A stretch of 64,000 nt of DNA from Megachile rotundata. Its lineage: Eukaryota > Arthropoda > Insecta > Hymenoptera > Megachilidae. A model generated the notes under the pieces. The model searched no databases. It saw only the letters and a list, made by a program, of their open reading frames with translations, and was not told the DNA's origin. The stretch lies in assembly GCF_050947335.1 (NCBI RefSeq), contig NC_134995.1:9896501-9960500 (forward strand). Reading direction: 5' to 3'. Position numbers and translations under genes: made by a program. Positions 48,952-61,860 of the stretch are shown here, one piece after another. Each line of letters begins with the position of its first letter. The stretch's first letter is position 1.

Positions 48952-49149
48952 TCAAACGCTTAATGCTTTCGATATTACGGGTATAAATCTGTCACGAGGT
49001 AATACTGAAGGCTCTCCTATGGCCCTTTCAAACAGGTTATCATGAATTCCCTCCGCTTTCAGCCTTGCCTTACTGGACAGCGCCATAAAATCTGTTGGTT
49101 CAGGATTTTTAATGCTCGATAAGCACATAAGAACGTGTTCTACATCCAA
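48952..49149 (-). other. Unassigned 65-codon minus-strand ORF, possible coding or retroelement relic
   Basis: The frame lies in non-repetitive DNA inside the third-exon intron and has a balanced, coding-like composition (DVEHVLMCLSS near its start, RDRFIPVISKALSV before the stop). It has no ATG at its start (TTG) and stops lie shortly upstream. The EHVLMC start weakly recalls the zinc-knuckle tail of non-LTR retrotransposon reverse transcriptases, but the match is too poor to claim. It may be chance. Confidence 0.2.
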
Positions 49150-50080
49150 TTCGATGATTAACTGTTTTCAAACTTGTCATTTATTTTATGTCTGTTGGAC
49201 TCTTCGTGTACTGATCTGTTAGCTTGAAGTTTCATTGAAGATATTCTACTGATATTATAGAAACCTTAATCTCAAGTTTTGCTGGAAGCAAATTTGACTT
49301 TTGGGAAAAATTGCATTATTGGAAACTTTAGAGTTTGAGAGTTTGGAGGTAATTTGAGGACTGAGGAAAAATTTCAGAATTGGAAAATTTGTAACCTGGT
49401 AATTTTAGAGGTTAAATTTGGGAATTTGACAAGTTAGAAATTTATGGATCTCACAGAGAATGAGACAATTAAACTTGAAATCAGAGAATTAGACTTGAAA
49501 GTTTGAGACTTCCCAAGTTTGGGGACCTGACATTTTGTGACTAACAAACTTCTCAACTTCAAGAACCCAAAAATTTGAAAACTGTGACTCTCGAAGACCT
49601 CATAATTTAAAAATTAAAAAACCACCAAATTTGAATATTAAATCCAAAAATTCTCCCCCAAAAAATTTGCCTAAATCCCTGAAACTAAGATCACGTTCAA
49701 GCCTTGTGAAATAAATCTAAAAATGGCGTCACGTCAAGTTTTGTCGCCGTCACCTAAATCAATTTACTGCTTCAAAGGAATGTACAGAGCACATTATCGC
49801 CGCGAAGGAGTCTGGTTAGACAGGCTGAGTAAGAGAAGGCGAGGAGCAAGGAAAGGAATCTGTTCAAGCAAATGATGGGGGTGGAGAGACAGCGAAGAAT
49901 ACCGGACCATTTCTACCCTCGAAGGACTTCTCTCACGCTTGTTCGCCAGCTGCCAGAGTCAGTTTTAGGTGGCCTTATATCAAAGTTTCACGGCACCGAC
50001 GCTGACACCTACGACTTTATTACTGATTAGCAAACATTTCTCGTTGTTTAAAATAGCTGGGTTATTTATTCTGAGTTAAT
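49150..50080. other. Single-copy intron sequence
   Basis: AT-rich, partly TTTGGAAATTT-like at 49310-49680 but without a clean repeat unit. Confidence 0.45.
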
Positions 50081-50230
50081 TGAACTATCTAAATCATTTA
50101 AATTAGCAGGATCATTTAAACTAGCTGCATCATTTAAATTAGCAGGATCATTTAAACTAGCTGAATCATTTTAACTAGCAGAATTATTTTAATTGGTTGA
50201 ATTATTTAAACTAGGTTTGGTGTTAAACTA
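50081..50230. repeat. ~20-bp ATCATTTAAACTAGCTG repeat, about six copies
   Basis: ATCATTTAAACTAGCTG alternates with ATCATTTAAATTAGCAGG, giving a ~40-bp two-part unit; diverged at the right edge. Confidence 0.85.
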
Positions 50231-50599
50231 ATATGAATTAATTGAGGTAAAATTTCATAGATATTCTTTCTATAATCTCATGTGATTTATCATGTTAGGA
50301 TAATTTGTATATTAACGTATTTTGCTTGGAGTTTTTACTTAAATGTTCGTCAGAATCCATAATTGAGATTTTAATTATATTCTGAAATAATTTCATGATA
50401 AAAATGTATGAGATTCGTTCAAATTAAAGAGAAACATTGATGTAATTATCTAGAAAATAGAAAGAAAACATTTCTGTGTAGAATAGGTGGAAAATGTGAA
50501 GTGGGTCGATAATTTACGTCAAAGGTTTTCATACAAATTTCATGTATGTCGTAGATATTGTAGATTGAATATGAAACAATATTGGATAATTAGTATTCT

Positions 50600-51290
50600 A
50601 CGTGTTTAGTAAATATTGTTAAATATTATTAAATAATAATTATTTTAAATCATGTAGTTTTATGTCCAATGACAACCTAACCTTAAAATGTTACATTGAT
50701 ATGTAAAATTAAAATTATTTTTAATATAATAATTAATTTGAAATTATGTACTTTTACTTTCAATGACAACATAACCTTAAACTGTTACATTGATATGTAA
50801 AAATAAAATTATTTTTAATATAATAATTAATCTGAAATCATATACTTGTACGTTATATAACAACTTAACCTTAAACTGTTACATTGACCTGCAAGATTAA
50901 AATTATTCTTAATATAATAATTAGTCTGAACCCATATACTTGTACATTATACAACAACTTAACCTTAAACTGTTACATTGATCTGCAAGATTAAAATTAT
51001 TCTTAATATAATAATTAGTCTGGAATAACTTATTTGTACATTATATAACAACTTAACCTTAAACTGTTACATTGACCTGCAAGATTAAAATTATTCTTAA
51101 TATAATAATTATTCTAAAATCATATACTTGTACATTCTATAACAACCTAACCTTAAAGTGTTTCATTGACCTATAAAATTAAAGTTATTATTAATATAAC
51201 TATTAGTCTAAAATTATATACATACTTGTACCTTTAATAACAACCTAACCTCAAACTATTAAATCAACCAAACAAATTAAAATTCTGTTA
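50600..51290. repeat. ~94-bp tandem repeat, about seven copies
   Basis: CCTTAAACTGTTACATTGA recurs near 50774, 50869, 50963 and 51057 (94-95 bp apart), with ATTAAAATTATTCTTAATAT after it. Edge copies are diverged. Confidence 0.92.
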
Positions 51291-52960
51291 TTCCCATTTA
51301 CCTAACCTAAGCATAACCTCAAAGACCCCTAAAGAACAGTCCTACTAAACAACCCTAGAACAGTCCTACTAAACAACCCTACCAGAACAAATCATAAAAC
51401 ATTCGATAATTATTTCCTTGAAAGCAGCAGTAAAAACGTACGAATTAAACACGGTCCTTTAACCATCGGAGGTTATTAACCTCCCCACAATGGAGGCTTG
51501 AAGTGGCGGGAAACGTGGCTCTACGTGAATTCTCCTTCTTTTTTTTCAAATCCTACAGTACCTGCTACACCTGACCCCTAAATCCTTTGAGCGTAGCACG
51601 GACCATGATTCTACTTAACCCACATAAAGTTCCTCTCTGCTCCGAAGACTTAGAGCTGAGAATGGTGATGGTGAGGTCGACTTTGGAAAGGAGAGCTGCC
51701 CGGAGACTTACAGCTGCACCGTGCAGGAGTTAATCCTTGATAAATCCACAAACTCCCTCCTAATTCAGTATTGAGCTTCCTTAATTTCATTCCGTCGTTG
51801 ACCTCGCTTTCGAACTTCGATTCTCACTGCCTGTTTCACTTTTCGTTATTCAAATCTTCTACATTCTAAATTTCATCTTTGTGATTTGATAAAATGTCTG
51901 AATTTTTAACTCATTTTGAAAGCTTGAATTTCTTGCAATAGTGTCAATCTTCAGAAGGATTAATTTTAAAAATTCAAAACTTTAACTTTGTGGAAAGTTC
52001 GTACTTGTACCTTCAAAAATAAACAAAAAATTGTTAACAAACTTGCACCTATCAAAGTGTCAATCGCAACGTCAGAGGAATTTTAAATTATTTTTAAGAA
52101 TAGCGTAAGTTCAAAATAACTTTCAACTCTGTAGAAAATTCATGAAAATTGCACCCCTTTTAAAAATACAGAAAATTTGTCCAAACCGTGTAATTTCAGA
52201 CAAAAAAATTAATTTTAAAAATAATACAAAAGTGCAGCCTCGACAATTTTCAGTCAAAGGACACGAAAATAAAATTTGTAACAAAAATTGTAAGGTTTCA
52301 AATGGTAAACCATATTTCTTTGTACCGGTTAAAAATATATTAGCGAAATAATTCTCGCAGGCAATAAAAGAAGATATACGACGATATTTATTGAGAGTTA
52401 TAAAAGAAACAATGATTGTTATAGAATATTCTCCTTGATCACAGTACAAAAGTGTTTTACGACCGTACTTTCGTTTTGCTTATATCGCCGGCTAGCCAGA
52501 TTTACGACCGATTCAAACTGCAGCTACGAAGCACTGCAATTACTGCAAACGTGATAATTTGTGACTCTCAAATATTAGTTCGTAGCGAGGTGCATATTTT
52601 TTCCGTGTTTCGTATTTGCTTTAATATTCCATCGTTACGAGCTCGGATAGTTGATTTCGGACCTGTTTCACTGTTTTCGTTGAATCGATTAACTTGATTT
52701 TGCTTTCGCCCGAACTATTATTTGCCTTCGGGTTTGCATTTTTAAATCGATCGATACACCTCGTTTCTCTTTTAACTTTATCCTTCATTTTCTTTGCTCT
52801 TCGTTTTTTCACGTTGAATCAATTTCATAAATTTTCGTTTGCCAATTCATGCTTCATTGTCTTTGTTCCATTTTTCTTTATACTTTTTCGGACTGCGAGG
52901 TTGAATCGATACAAAGAATTTTCGTTTGCGAAATTCAGATTTATATTCTTAAGATTCGTT
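51291..52960. other. Single-copy intron sequence
   Basis: Contains a 24-bp direct repeat (ACAGTCCTACTAAACAACCC, twice at 51338-51381). ORFs at 52123-52449 (-) and 52452-53035 (+) are AT/phenylalanine-rich and have no recognised domain. Confidence 0.45.
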
Positions 52961-53530
52961 CAAATTTATAATGGTATAACTTGCAAAATTATTTTGTGCT
53001 TCAATAAGTGCAAGTTTTATGAAATTCACATATGATATTTTTTCTCCATCTTCAAAAATTGTATGAATTCTATACATTTTTTACAGAGCAAGATTAAAAG
53101 AAAATTCTGAACATACATGATTTTAAAAATTAATTAAAAATTGTTCTGACATATTTATTAGTAACCTTGCAAAATTATTTTGTACTTCAACAAATGCAAG
53201 TTTTATGAAATTCACATATGATATTTTTTCTCCATCTTCAAAATTTGTATGAATTCTATCAATTTTTATGAGCAAAATTAAAAGAAAATTTTGAACATAC
53301 AATTTTTAAAATTAATCTGAAATTGTTCTGACATATATATTTATTAGTAACCTTGCAAAATTATTTTGTACTTCAACAAATGCAAGTTTTATGAAATTCA
53401 CATATGATATTTTTATTCCATCTTCAAAATTTGTATGAATTCTATAAATTTTTTATGGAGCAAGATTAAAAGAAAATTTCGAACATCCACAATTTTAAAA
53501 ATTAATCTAAAATTGTTCTAACATAAATAT
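52961..53530. repeat. 186-bp tandem repeat, three copies
   Basis: CAAGTTTTATGAAATTCACA starts at 53011, 53197 and 53383, exactly 186 bp apart, each followed by TATGATATTTTTTCTCCATC and GTATGAATTCTAT. Confidence 0.95.
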
Positions 53531-54180
53531 CCTCCAACTGATACTTTAACAGCTATAGCTTTTAAAAATTTGATAATCGACGTCCACCAAAAATTTCACA
53601 TCCAGAAATTCTGCAGAAATTTTTGAAAAGAGGTTTTGCTTATCAAGGACCTGGTAGAGTATAAAATTCCTAGGAAGTGTAAACCAGACGGATGATCGCA
53701 AGAAGCTGAAGGGATGATTAATTCAAGGGCGGTCCGCAGTGCAAAACAAAACGAAGCGTAGTAACAGAAGTCGAGTGATCCTATTAATTAATCTGGTGTC
53801 TCGATAACGCTTACGAGGATGGCCGTGGTAAAATTCGCTAAGAGGAAGACCGCTGAGAAATGCGTCGATGTATCACTGTTAAGCCACGCTGTCAGACGCA
53901 CTCGGATATTATTCTGAATGGCCTTGATGGATACTAACAGACTCCTCTCTGTCAGCCACTCGATACACCTATTTCACGAACACTTCTACTTCGAGAACTT
54001 GCTGTACAGTGTATACTAGTTCGATTTACCGAGTACTGACGCTAGTTCGATTTACCGAGTTGCATGGAGATGACTCTGGCGAATGCTGGAGAATTTGCAA
54101 CGGTGTACGTTAAAACGTTGATAAACACACTCGAGATACGGTTAATATTTACATTTTTATTTGCGGAACGATTTGGGTTG
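53531..54180. other. Single-copy intron sequence
   Basis: Includes a short direct repeat CTAGTTCGATTTACCGAGT at about 54017 and 54043. No gene is supported. Confidence 0.5.
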
Positions 54181-55270
54181 GGAAAGTACACTTTGTGATG
54201 AAAGGGATGGAATTTGGAGAGGTTTGGGAGAGGTTGGAGGAGAGTAGAACTGGGTGGAGGCAGTTTGGAGAGGGGCTTAGGGAAATTAGTGGGAGTTTAG
54301 AGGAGGTAGAATGTAGAGAGATCTGGGGAGAGCTTGGAGAGGGAGTTAGGGGACTACAGAGTTAGGGGAATTTGATCAAGGTGGAATGTGGCTCTTTTCT
54401 GAGAGGTAGAATCTGGGAAGAGTTTGGAGAGGAACTTAGGAGAATTTGGAGAGAGACTGGGGTTAAGGGTGTTTAGTTAAGGTAGAATGTGGAGAGCTAG
54501 GGAGAGTTTGGAGAGGAACTTAGGAGATTAGAGTTAAGGGAGTTGAGAGAAGGTTGAATGTGGAGAGGTCTGGGGAAACTTTGAAGAGGAACTTAGGAGA
54601 CTACAGAGTTAGGGGAATTTGGTCAAGGTTGAATGTGGAGAGCTCTGAGGAGAGTTTGGAGAGGAACTTAGGAGAGTTTGGAGAGAGACTAGAGTTAAGG
54701 ATGTTTAGTCAAGCTAGAATGTGGAGAGCTAGGGAGAGTCTGAAGAGGAACTTAGGAGACTAAAGTTGTGGGACTTTAGTCAAGGTAGAATGTCGAGAGC
54801 TAGGGAGAGTTTGAAGAGGAACTTAGGACATTAGAGTTAAAGGAATTTAGAGAAGGTTGAATGTGGAGAGATCTACAGAGAGTTTGGAGAGGAACTTAGG
54901 AGACTAGGGTTAAAGGAGTTCAGTCAAGATGGAATATAGAGTTTAGTTAAGGTAGAACGTGGAGAGCTAGGGATAGTTTGGAGAGGAACTTAGGAAACTA
55001 TGGATAAGGGAGTTTGGAGAAGGTAGAATGTGGAGAGATCTATGGAGAATTTGGAGAGGAACTTCGGCAGGCTACAGAGTTAGGGGAATTTGGTCAAAGT
55101 AGAATGTGGAGAGATTCTAAAGAGGAATTTGAGGAGAGTGCAGAGTTAAGGGAATTTGGTTAAGGTAGAACGTGGAGAGATTCTAAAGAAGAATTTAGAA
55201 AGAGTACAAAGTTGGGAGAATTTGGGCAACATAGAACATGGTGAGATTCTGGGAAGAATTTATGAATTTG
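54181..55270. repeat. GAGAGTTTGGAGAGGAACTT array, ~70-80-bp units
   Basis: Purine-rich + strand. Units combine GAATGTGGAGAGCTAGGG, AGAGTTTGGAGAGGAACTTA and GGAGACTAGAGTTAAGGG in the same order over about 1.1 kb, with variable length. The ORF at 54554-54763 is a repeat reading. Confidence 0.9.
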
Positions 55271-55930
55271 GGAATTTGATGATCTGTCATTTTGTTACTT
55301 TGTCAATTTATTAATTTTGTCAGTTTTATCAATTTTATCAATTTTATCAATTCTGTCAGTTCTGTCAATTTTGTCAATTTTGTCAATTTTGTCAATTTTG
55401 TCAATTTTGTCAATTTTATCAATTTTGTCAATTTTATCAATTTTGTCAATTTTGTCCATTTTATTAATTGTGTCAATTGTATCAATTCTGTCAATGCTGT
55501 AAATTTGATCAATTCTACCAATTTTTCAACTTTGTTAATTTTCTGAATCTTGTACATTTTTTCAATTCTGTCAATTCTGTCAATTCTGTCAATTCTGTCA
55601 ACTCTGTCAATTCTGTCACTTCTGTCAATTCTAACAATTCTGTCAATTCTGTCAATGCTGTAAATTTTATCAGTTCTATCAATCTTTCAACTTTGTTAAT
55701 TTTCTGAATCTTGTAAATTTCGTCAATTCTGTCAATTCATCAGTTTGTCAATATGTCCATATGTCAATTTAGCAATTAGTTAATTTGTTAATTTGTTAAT
55801 TTGTTAATTTGTTAATTTGTTAATTTGTTAATTTGTTAATTTGTTAATTTGCTAATTTGTTAATTTGTCAATTTTGCAGTTCATCAATATGATACTTTAC
55901 CAATTTAACAATTTAATAAATCAATAAATT
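55271..55930. repeat. 9-bp minisatellites (TTTGTCAAT)n, (TCTGTCAAT)n and (TTTGTTAAT)n
   Basis: Three adjacent blocks of one nonamer family: TTTGTCAAT/TTTATCAAT at 55305-55460, TCTGTCAAT at 55565-55660 and TTTGTTAAT at about 55785-55870. Several frames on both strands are open because of the nine-base period. Confidence 0.95.
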
Positions 55931-56530
55931 TTCCAATTGTCAAATTCTCAGTCTTAGACCTTAAAAACCCAGATCTTCAAATCCCTAAAAAACCCTAAAA
56001 GCTAGAAAAACACTTCTTCCCCACAAGAAAACCATAAGCCATAAAAAGCTTCACCCATCGATGAAAATTGAACTTTCCTATACATACATGTATCGTTCCT
56101 TTCCATCGGAATTTCTTTCTATTCGTTGGCCTACTTCATTCGCAGTTTTCACCGACGTTACCTTTGTCACTGTAGTATCTTTGCAGTTTCACCTTTAACT
56201 CCTCTTCTCTGCTGGTCTCTCGACGTCGACCTCGACTCCTTTCCTCTTCTCCTTCACCCTTTCCACCCCTTCCGAACCCACGTCACCAACCCTCTGTCCC
56301 ACCTGGTGCATCGTTTCTTCATTTTTTTCTTTTTCCGTGTACGAGATCTTGCAACGAGACGAGTCACTCGAAGAGAATTTTATCTCACCTTCGGTGGAAT
56401 GCCGGGCCTTGAGGAATAACGGTCAAATGTGGATTAACTGTGACGAAAATGGAAGTAATGCGATAGCGTTGTGGCGAGAAGTGTCGGTGCAATTAGGAGG
56501 TTTCGTGCTGGAGTAGATTTGACGATTTTG
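55931..56530. other. Single-copy intron sequence
   Basis: Pyrimidine-rich at 56130-56340. The 97-codon ORF at 56126-56419 has no recognised domain. Confidence 0.45.
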
Positions 56531-57315
56531 GTGTTTAGGGATTTAGGGATTTAGGGATTTTAAGGTTTCAGGGTTTCAAGATTTGGGAATTTGGGGATTT
56601 AGGGGTGGAAGAAATTACGGATTGCAATTTTAGAAATTTGGGAATTTGGGAATTTCAGGATTTGAAAATTTGGGAATTTAGGGGTGGGAGAAATTAAGGA
56701 TTGAAATTTCAGAAATTTGAGAATTTGGGAATTTGGGAATTTGGGAATTTGGGAATTTGGGAACTTGGGAATTTGGGAATTTGGAAATTTGGGAATTTGT
56801 GAATTTCAAGATTTGGAAATTTGGGAATTTAGAGGTGGGAGAAATTAAGGATAGAAATTTGAGAATTTGGGAATTTGGGAATTTGGGAATTTAGGAATTT
56901 GGGAATTTGGGAATTTGGGAATTTGGGAATTTGGAAATTTGGAAATTTGGGAATTTAGGGGTGGGAGAAATTAGGAATATAAATTTGAGAATTTGGGAAT
57001 TTGGGAATTTGGGAATTTGGGAATTTGGGAAGTTGGGAATTTGGGAATTTGGGAATTTGGGAATTTGGGAATTTGGAAATTTGGGAATTTCAAGTTTTGG
57101 AAATTTGGGAATTTGGGAATTTGGGAATTTGGGAAGTTGGGAATTTGGGAATTTGGGAATTTGGGAATTTGGGAATTTGGAAATTTGGGAATTTCAAGTT
57201 TTGGAAATTTGGGAATTTGGGAATTTGGGAATTTGGAAATTTGGGAATTTCAAGTTTTGGAAATTTGGGAATTTAGGGGTGGGAGAAATTAAGGATAGAA
57301 ATTTCAGATAATTTT
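56531..57315. repeat. 8-bp minisatellite (GGGAATTT)n with higher-order blocks
   Basis: About 90 octamers of GGGAATTT with variants (GGAAATTT, GGGAAGTT). Interruptions TAGGGGTGGGAGAAATTAAG and TTCAAGTTTTGGAAATTT recur at intervals, showing block duplication. The G-rich strand is +. The 91-134-codon LGIWEFGN ORFs are artefacts. Confidence 0.96.
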
Positions 57316-57599
57316 TTTAAAATTATGTATAAGTCTGGGTCAGGTGTGATAGTACCCTAGTTTAGTTTTACAAACCCACTTTCTTCTGTCCTATATATGT
57401 ACATACTGCAATAAGTCTTCATTAAAAGGGTTCCCTGGAAGTAAGTCAAGGACATCAAGCAAGCCTCCCTACTTGCTCGTTATTCAAAATTGCTAAGAAA
57501 ATGAACGGCCAAATAGGAGAGACCACGAACAAGGTTAAACATTGACACTGGTACTTACTATACTACTTACAGGTACTAACTTCATACACACAAAAATAG

Positions 57600-58210
57600 A
57601 AAAATTTGGAAATTTATTAAATTTATGGTATTTCTGAAATTTAGGAAATTTAGGAAATTTTTACAAATTTAGGAAATTTAGGAAATTTAGTTTATTTGGG
57701 AAATTTAGGGAACTTGGGTAATTGGTGAAATTTTAGAAATTTAAGTAATTGGTGAAATTTAAGAAATTTAGAAAATTTAGAGAATTTAGGAAAATTAGAA
57801 AATTTGTGATATTTTGGATACTTGAAAAATTTATGGAATTTGGGAAATTCATAAAATTGAGGAAATTTAGGTAATTGATGAAATTTTGAAAATTTAGGAA
57901 ATTTAGAATATTTGTGAAATTTAGGAAATTTAAGTAATTGGTGAAATTTTGGAAATTTAGGAAATTTAAAATATTTATGAAATTTATGAAATTTAAGTAA
58001 TTGGTGGAATTTAGAAAATTTAGGAAATTTAGAATATTTGTAAAATTTAGGATATGTAAGTAATTGGTGAAATTTAAGAAATTTTGGAAATTTAGAAAAT
58101 TTAGAAAATTTAGAGAATTTAGGAAATTTAGAAAATTTGTGAAATTCTTAAAATTTTGAGGATTACAGAAATTTTTAAATGTAGTAGATTTATAAAATTT
58201 AGATTTACAA
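57600..58210. repeat. AGGAAATTT 9-bp array with TAATTGGTGAAATTT spacer units
   Basis: Nonamers AGGAAATTT/AGAAAATTT are combined with AAGTAATTGGTGAAATTT in ~60-70-bp blocks. The 167-codon minus ORF (FLNFLNF peptides) is a repeat reading. The array ends about 270 bp before the third exon. Confidence 0.92.
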
Positions 58211-58481
58211 TTTATACAAATATACATTACACCCATAAATAATTACACAGATAATTAAAACTACCAGTTGCAACCACATTAACAAACTAAAAGTCCTCCC
58301 TACAAGTCCCCTATCCTCAAATACCTTTGAAACCCAAGCGTCTTAAACACCTCGGAGCCCCCATAAGCAGCCTACACGTCGCTGTCATCGAAACAAATCC
58401 CGGACTTCCGTTCTACTGATACCAGATGTATCTCAACACAGCGATAAGTTGTGATCGTTAACGATCGGTGTCTTGTTGCAG

Positions 58482-58693
58482 TTGCCTGAATAGAGCGGAT
58501 TTAATCAGGGTGCACGACGGCACGGACTCAGGGGCGCCCACAATAGCCGTTCTCTGCAACCAAGGAGCGGAAGTGGAAGTGCTCAGCACAGGGTCAGACC
58601 TGTACGTCGAGTTCGTCGCTAATTCCGAGTGGCCTGGCCAAGGTTTCAAGGCGATGTTTCAATTCCAACCGTTGGACGATGCACCGCATCCCG
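58482..58693 (+). CDS. CUB-domain protein, third visible exon (core of CUB)
   Basis: The acceptor is tcttgttgcag and the donor CATCCCG|GTGAGT. The first base completes AG|T (serine), 70 codons follow, and one base (G) is left over. It begins with the third CUB cysteine (C73 in the joined reading, SCLNRADLIRVHDG) and contains the fourth (C97, IAVLCNQG), so both disulfide pairs of a typical CUB are present. The conserved acidic residue of the 'C-x-x-D-x-I-x-V-x-D-G' motif (D78) is seen. At the third usual calcium-ligand position, normally Asp in 'F-x-S-D', the sequence has Asn (N119, FVANSEW), so calcium binding may be altered. The domain closes with GFKAMFQFQ (residues 126-134), after which a proline-containing linker starts. 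Confidence 0.93.
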
Positions 58694-59060
58694 GTGAGTA
58701 ACGAATCGAGATATCCCCCCCGGCATTATGAAAATCCACTGTCCTGTCCCTCCAATTTCATTTCCATTTCCGGCGTCTCTGAATGGCGAGGTGATCTCGT
58801 CTGAGGTCCGGAATTACACGAGCTGTGCTCCAGGGCGCTAGGAAACCGTCTTAGCTCCTTTGAATGCCCGGACGTTTCTTCCTGATCGGCTCCCTTTCCA
58901 ACGTCAATTTCCCTAACTCGATCGCACTTCCCTTACGATCTCGAAATTAGAAACGACCCTTTGAAATTTCTTGCGGGTGCGGGTGATTGTCCTTATGGTG
59001 TTAGAAACGTGATTCGGGTAATTTGTGGATAGAGGGTTTTAGAGGATTGGGGTGCATTTG
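58694..59060. other. Single-copy intron sequence after the third exon
   Basis: GC-richer sequence with no supported feature beyond the donor at 58694. Confidence 0.5.
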
Positions 59061-59430
59061 AATTTTAAAATTAAATACCATTTGTAGAGGGTAGTTTTTG
59101 GTGTTGCTGTTTCTTGAATTTGAGAGGCTTTTAGTGTTGCTGTCTCTTTAAATGAACAGCTTTTAAGTACTATTACTGCTTGAAATTGGGAAATTTTAAA
59201 TATTATTGTCCCTTGGAAATGTTGGATTTCAAGCTTTAATATTTTTTGAAATTGACAAATTTTGAGTGTCACTGTTTTCTAAAATTGAGAGGTTTTAAGT
59301 GTTACTGCGTTTTGAAATTGTGAAGTTATAAGTATTCTTGTTTTTTAAAATTGAGAGGTTTTAAGTGTCACCAGATCTTAAAATTGAGAAATTTGAAATT
59401 TCATTACTTCTCAAAATTAAGAGATTTAAA
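59061..59430. repeat. ~57-bp degenerate TTGAAATTGAGAGGTTTTAA repeat
   Basis: About six diverged units with TTGAGAGGTTTTAAGTGT and a CACTGTTTTTTAAAATTGAG-type linker. Confidence 0.82.
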
Positions 59431-61330
59431 GCGACAATAAATTTTCTGAATAAATACATTGAATGTACCACACAATAAATTTTGTGTTGGTCAAACGTTG
59501 CAAAATAATCCTACTAGCGCCAGCTAGAGTAAATACCTTCAACTATGACGAGATTTCATTGTCGGTATATTATCGATTGAGTCCAGTCGGTATGTTATCC
59601 ACGAAGCTTGATCACTCGCGAAGCTCAGTCGGTATCTTACCTTCACAAGGTACGTGATCAAGGTTCTGCATAATCTGAATAGATGTCCGACAGTACTGTT
59701 TCCTAAATTTTCACAATAGCGTAACAATCATAATTTCACAAATATACAAAAAAAAAAAATTAAATAAGAATAATAAAATGATATGGTGTATGCAAAAATT
59801 TGAAAAGTGCTTTTCAATAATTTTGTTAATTGAGATTTGTAGATGTTGCTGTTCTGTTCATTATAAATTATACTGACCCATAAACATTTATTTTAGGCAT
59901 TTATTTTATGAATTTTATATCTTAAATTTTGTTTCATATTCGAGTTATATTTAATTAAAATAATACTTCAAGTTATACATCATAATTCTATTTATACTTG
60001 CAGCTATATTTATAGTCATACTTCTAGCTGGACTTCTAGTTACATTTCTAGTTATGCTCCCAGTTATATTTGATAGTGGTCATTTACCTTTGAGAAAGCA
60101 TTCATCCATTTAATAATAAATTACATTTAATTATATAATTTCATTATTTATATCATGGATCGATAAATTAGGATTCATAGTGATCATCTGCCAGTACAAA
60201 ACAATTTTCACCAGTTCTCTCAACGTACCACCAGATGGCTCTAGTATATTATTCTACATTCTATATTCTATTATACTATATCAACTGATGTTAAATATTT
60301 ACAATTTCTTTTCAAAAAAATTCTACTTCAGCTTCCTATTAAGCTTCTTTAACAACATTCACACAAACTTGACCTTTGTAAATATTTTATTCTTTAAATA
60401 ATAAAATAGTCCTCTCAACTTTAGAAAGTCTATTCTGTTACAAGATTTGCTTGTCATAAACTATTCAGACAGAGGACAGCATACAGTTTCACAAATGAAT
60501 TATCAGTGTAAAATTTAAAAATTAATTAACAATAACAGTATTGTAGATAAAGTAGGAATTTTCTAGTGGATAAAATAGAAATCTACTTTGCTTTCAAAAT
60601 CTGTTGTATCCTTTGCGAAAGTTTGTCTCTTTTCAACTTGTTGTCATAAATTTACAATTTTCAACTTCAACTTTGTAAATTAATTCTGATATAATTATTT
60701 AGACTTGAGATGCAAATTATAATTATGAGAATTTTCTAATAATCACAATGAAGTATATTTCTCTACACAGAACCAACAATATTACTTCCAAAACATAAAA
60801 AAACACATCCAAATATAAAAATTGATCTTTCATACAATTTCTAACTTGCTAATTCCCTCTTAACACCACATTCTACTCCATCACTATTCTAATTACTCAT
60901 GAATTAATTAGTCAACCCATTCTGACGGTCCACACATTAAGCAAACTTCGTTTCATCTTTATTATAGCACCCCCGTTAAATACACGTCAAAACTGAAAAA
61001 TTATTCAAAGTGAACTTTCTAAAAAAGAAATTACATCTCGTCTATGATTCAACTTTGATCTATGTTACTCGAAATGCTTTCGTCGGTACGTAACTTAATC
61101 AAAAGCACGTTTTGCGAAGTTCGCGTATACGGTTACTGAGAATAGATGCAAAAGCTCTTCAAAACAGAGCTTGCCAGAAGCTTTTCATCTTTCTGTCAGT
61201 TCTGCTCGTAGAATACAGAGCAAAGCATCACTGACACGCCGTAAAACGGACGCTTTCAACAGAACATTGCTCGATTTTACTGTTTTTCCATGCAACTGTT
61301 ATTTTAACTTTCTGCATAATTTATTTAAAT
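59431..61330. other. Single-copy intron sequence
   Basis: 1.9 kb, AT-rich. A triplicated CAGTCGGTATNTTA motif lies at 59560-59640. No coding or RNA feature is supported. Confidence 0.45.
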
Positions 61331-61860
61331 TATCTGGGGATTTTAGAATTTGGGAATGTTGGGGAATTCGTTTGGGGAATGTTGGGGGCTTGTAAATTTG
61401 GGGTGCTGGGATTTGTAGAGGTGGAGTTCTGGGGATTGCAAGCTTGGGAATTTTGGGATTTGTAAATTTGGGGTGCTGGGATTTGTAGAGGCGGGGTTCT
61501 GGGGGTTGCAAGCTTGGGAATTTTGGGATTTGTAAATTTGGGGTGCTGGGATTTGTAAAGGTGGGGTTTTGAGGGTTGCAAGCTTGGGAATTTGGGGATT
61601 TATAAATTTGGGGTGCTGGGATTTGTAAAGGTGGGGTTTTGAGGGTTGCAAGCTTGGGAATTTGGGGATTTATAAATTTGGGGTGCTGGGATTTGTAGAG
61701 GTGGGGTTCTGGGGGTTGCAAGCTTGGGAATTTTGGGATTTGTAAATTTAGGTATGGGAGAATTTTGGGGGTTGCAAAATTAGGTATTTTGGGTTTTACA
61801 GATTAAGGGTAGTTGGTTTTGCAGATTTAGGAATTTTAGGGTATGTATATTAGGGACAGA
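61331..61860. repeat. 70-bp G-rich minisatellite, five copies
   Basis: GGGTGCTGGGATTTGTA starts at 61401, 61471, 61541, 61611 and 61681, exactly 70 bp apart. Each is followed by GAGGTGGGGTTCTGGGGGTT and GCAAGCTTGGGAATTT. The + strand has dense GGG/GGGGG runs. Minus ORFs up to 140 codons are repeat readings. Confidence 0.96.

Noticed and set aside
51912..51932. Partial similarity to the bantam microRNA (CATTTTGAAAGCT)
   Set aside because: Only the middle of the mature sequence agrees; the seed differs and no hairpin is visible around it.
56531..57315. NF-kB/Relish-like GGGAATTT sites repeated about 90 times
   Set aside because: The octamer lacks the 3' CC half of the consensus and is explained by the microsatellite unit itself.
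57733..58236. 167-codon minus-strand Leu/Asn/Phe-rich ORF
   Set aside because: Reading of the AGGAAATTT nonamer array.
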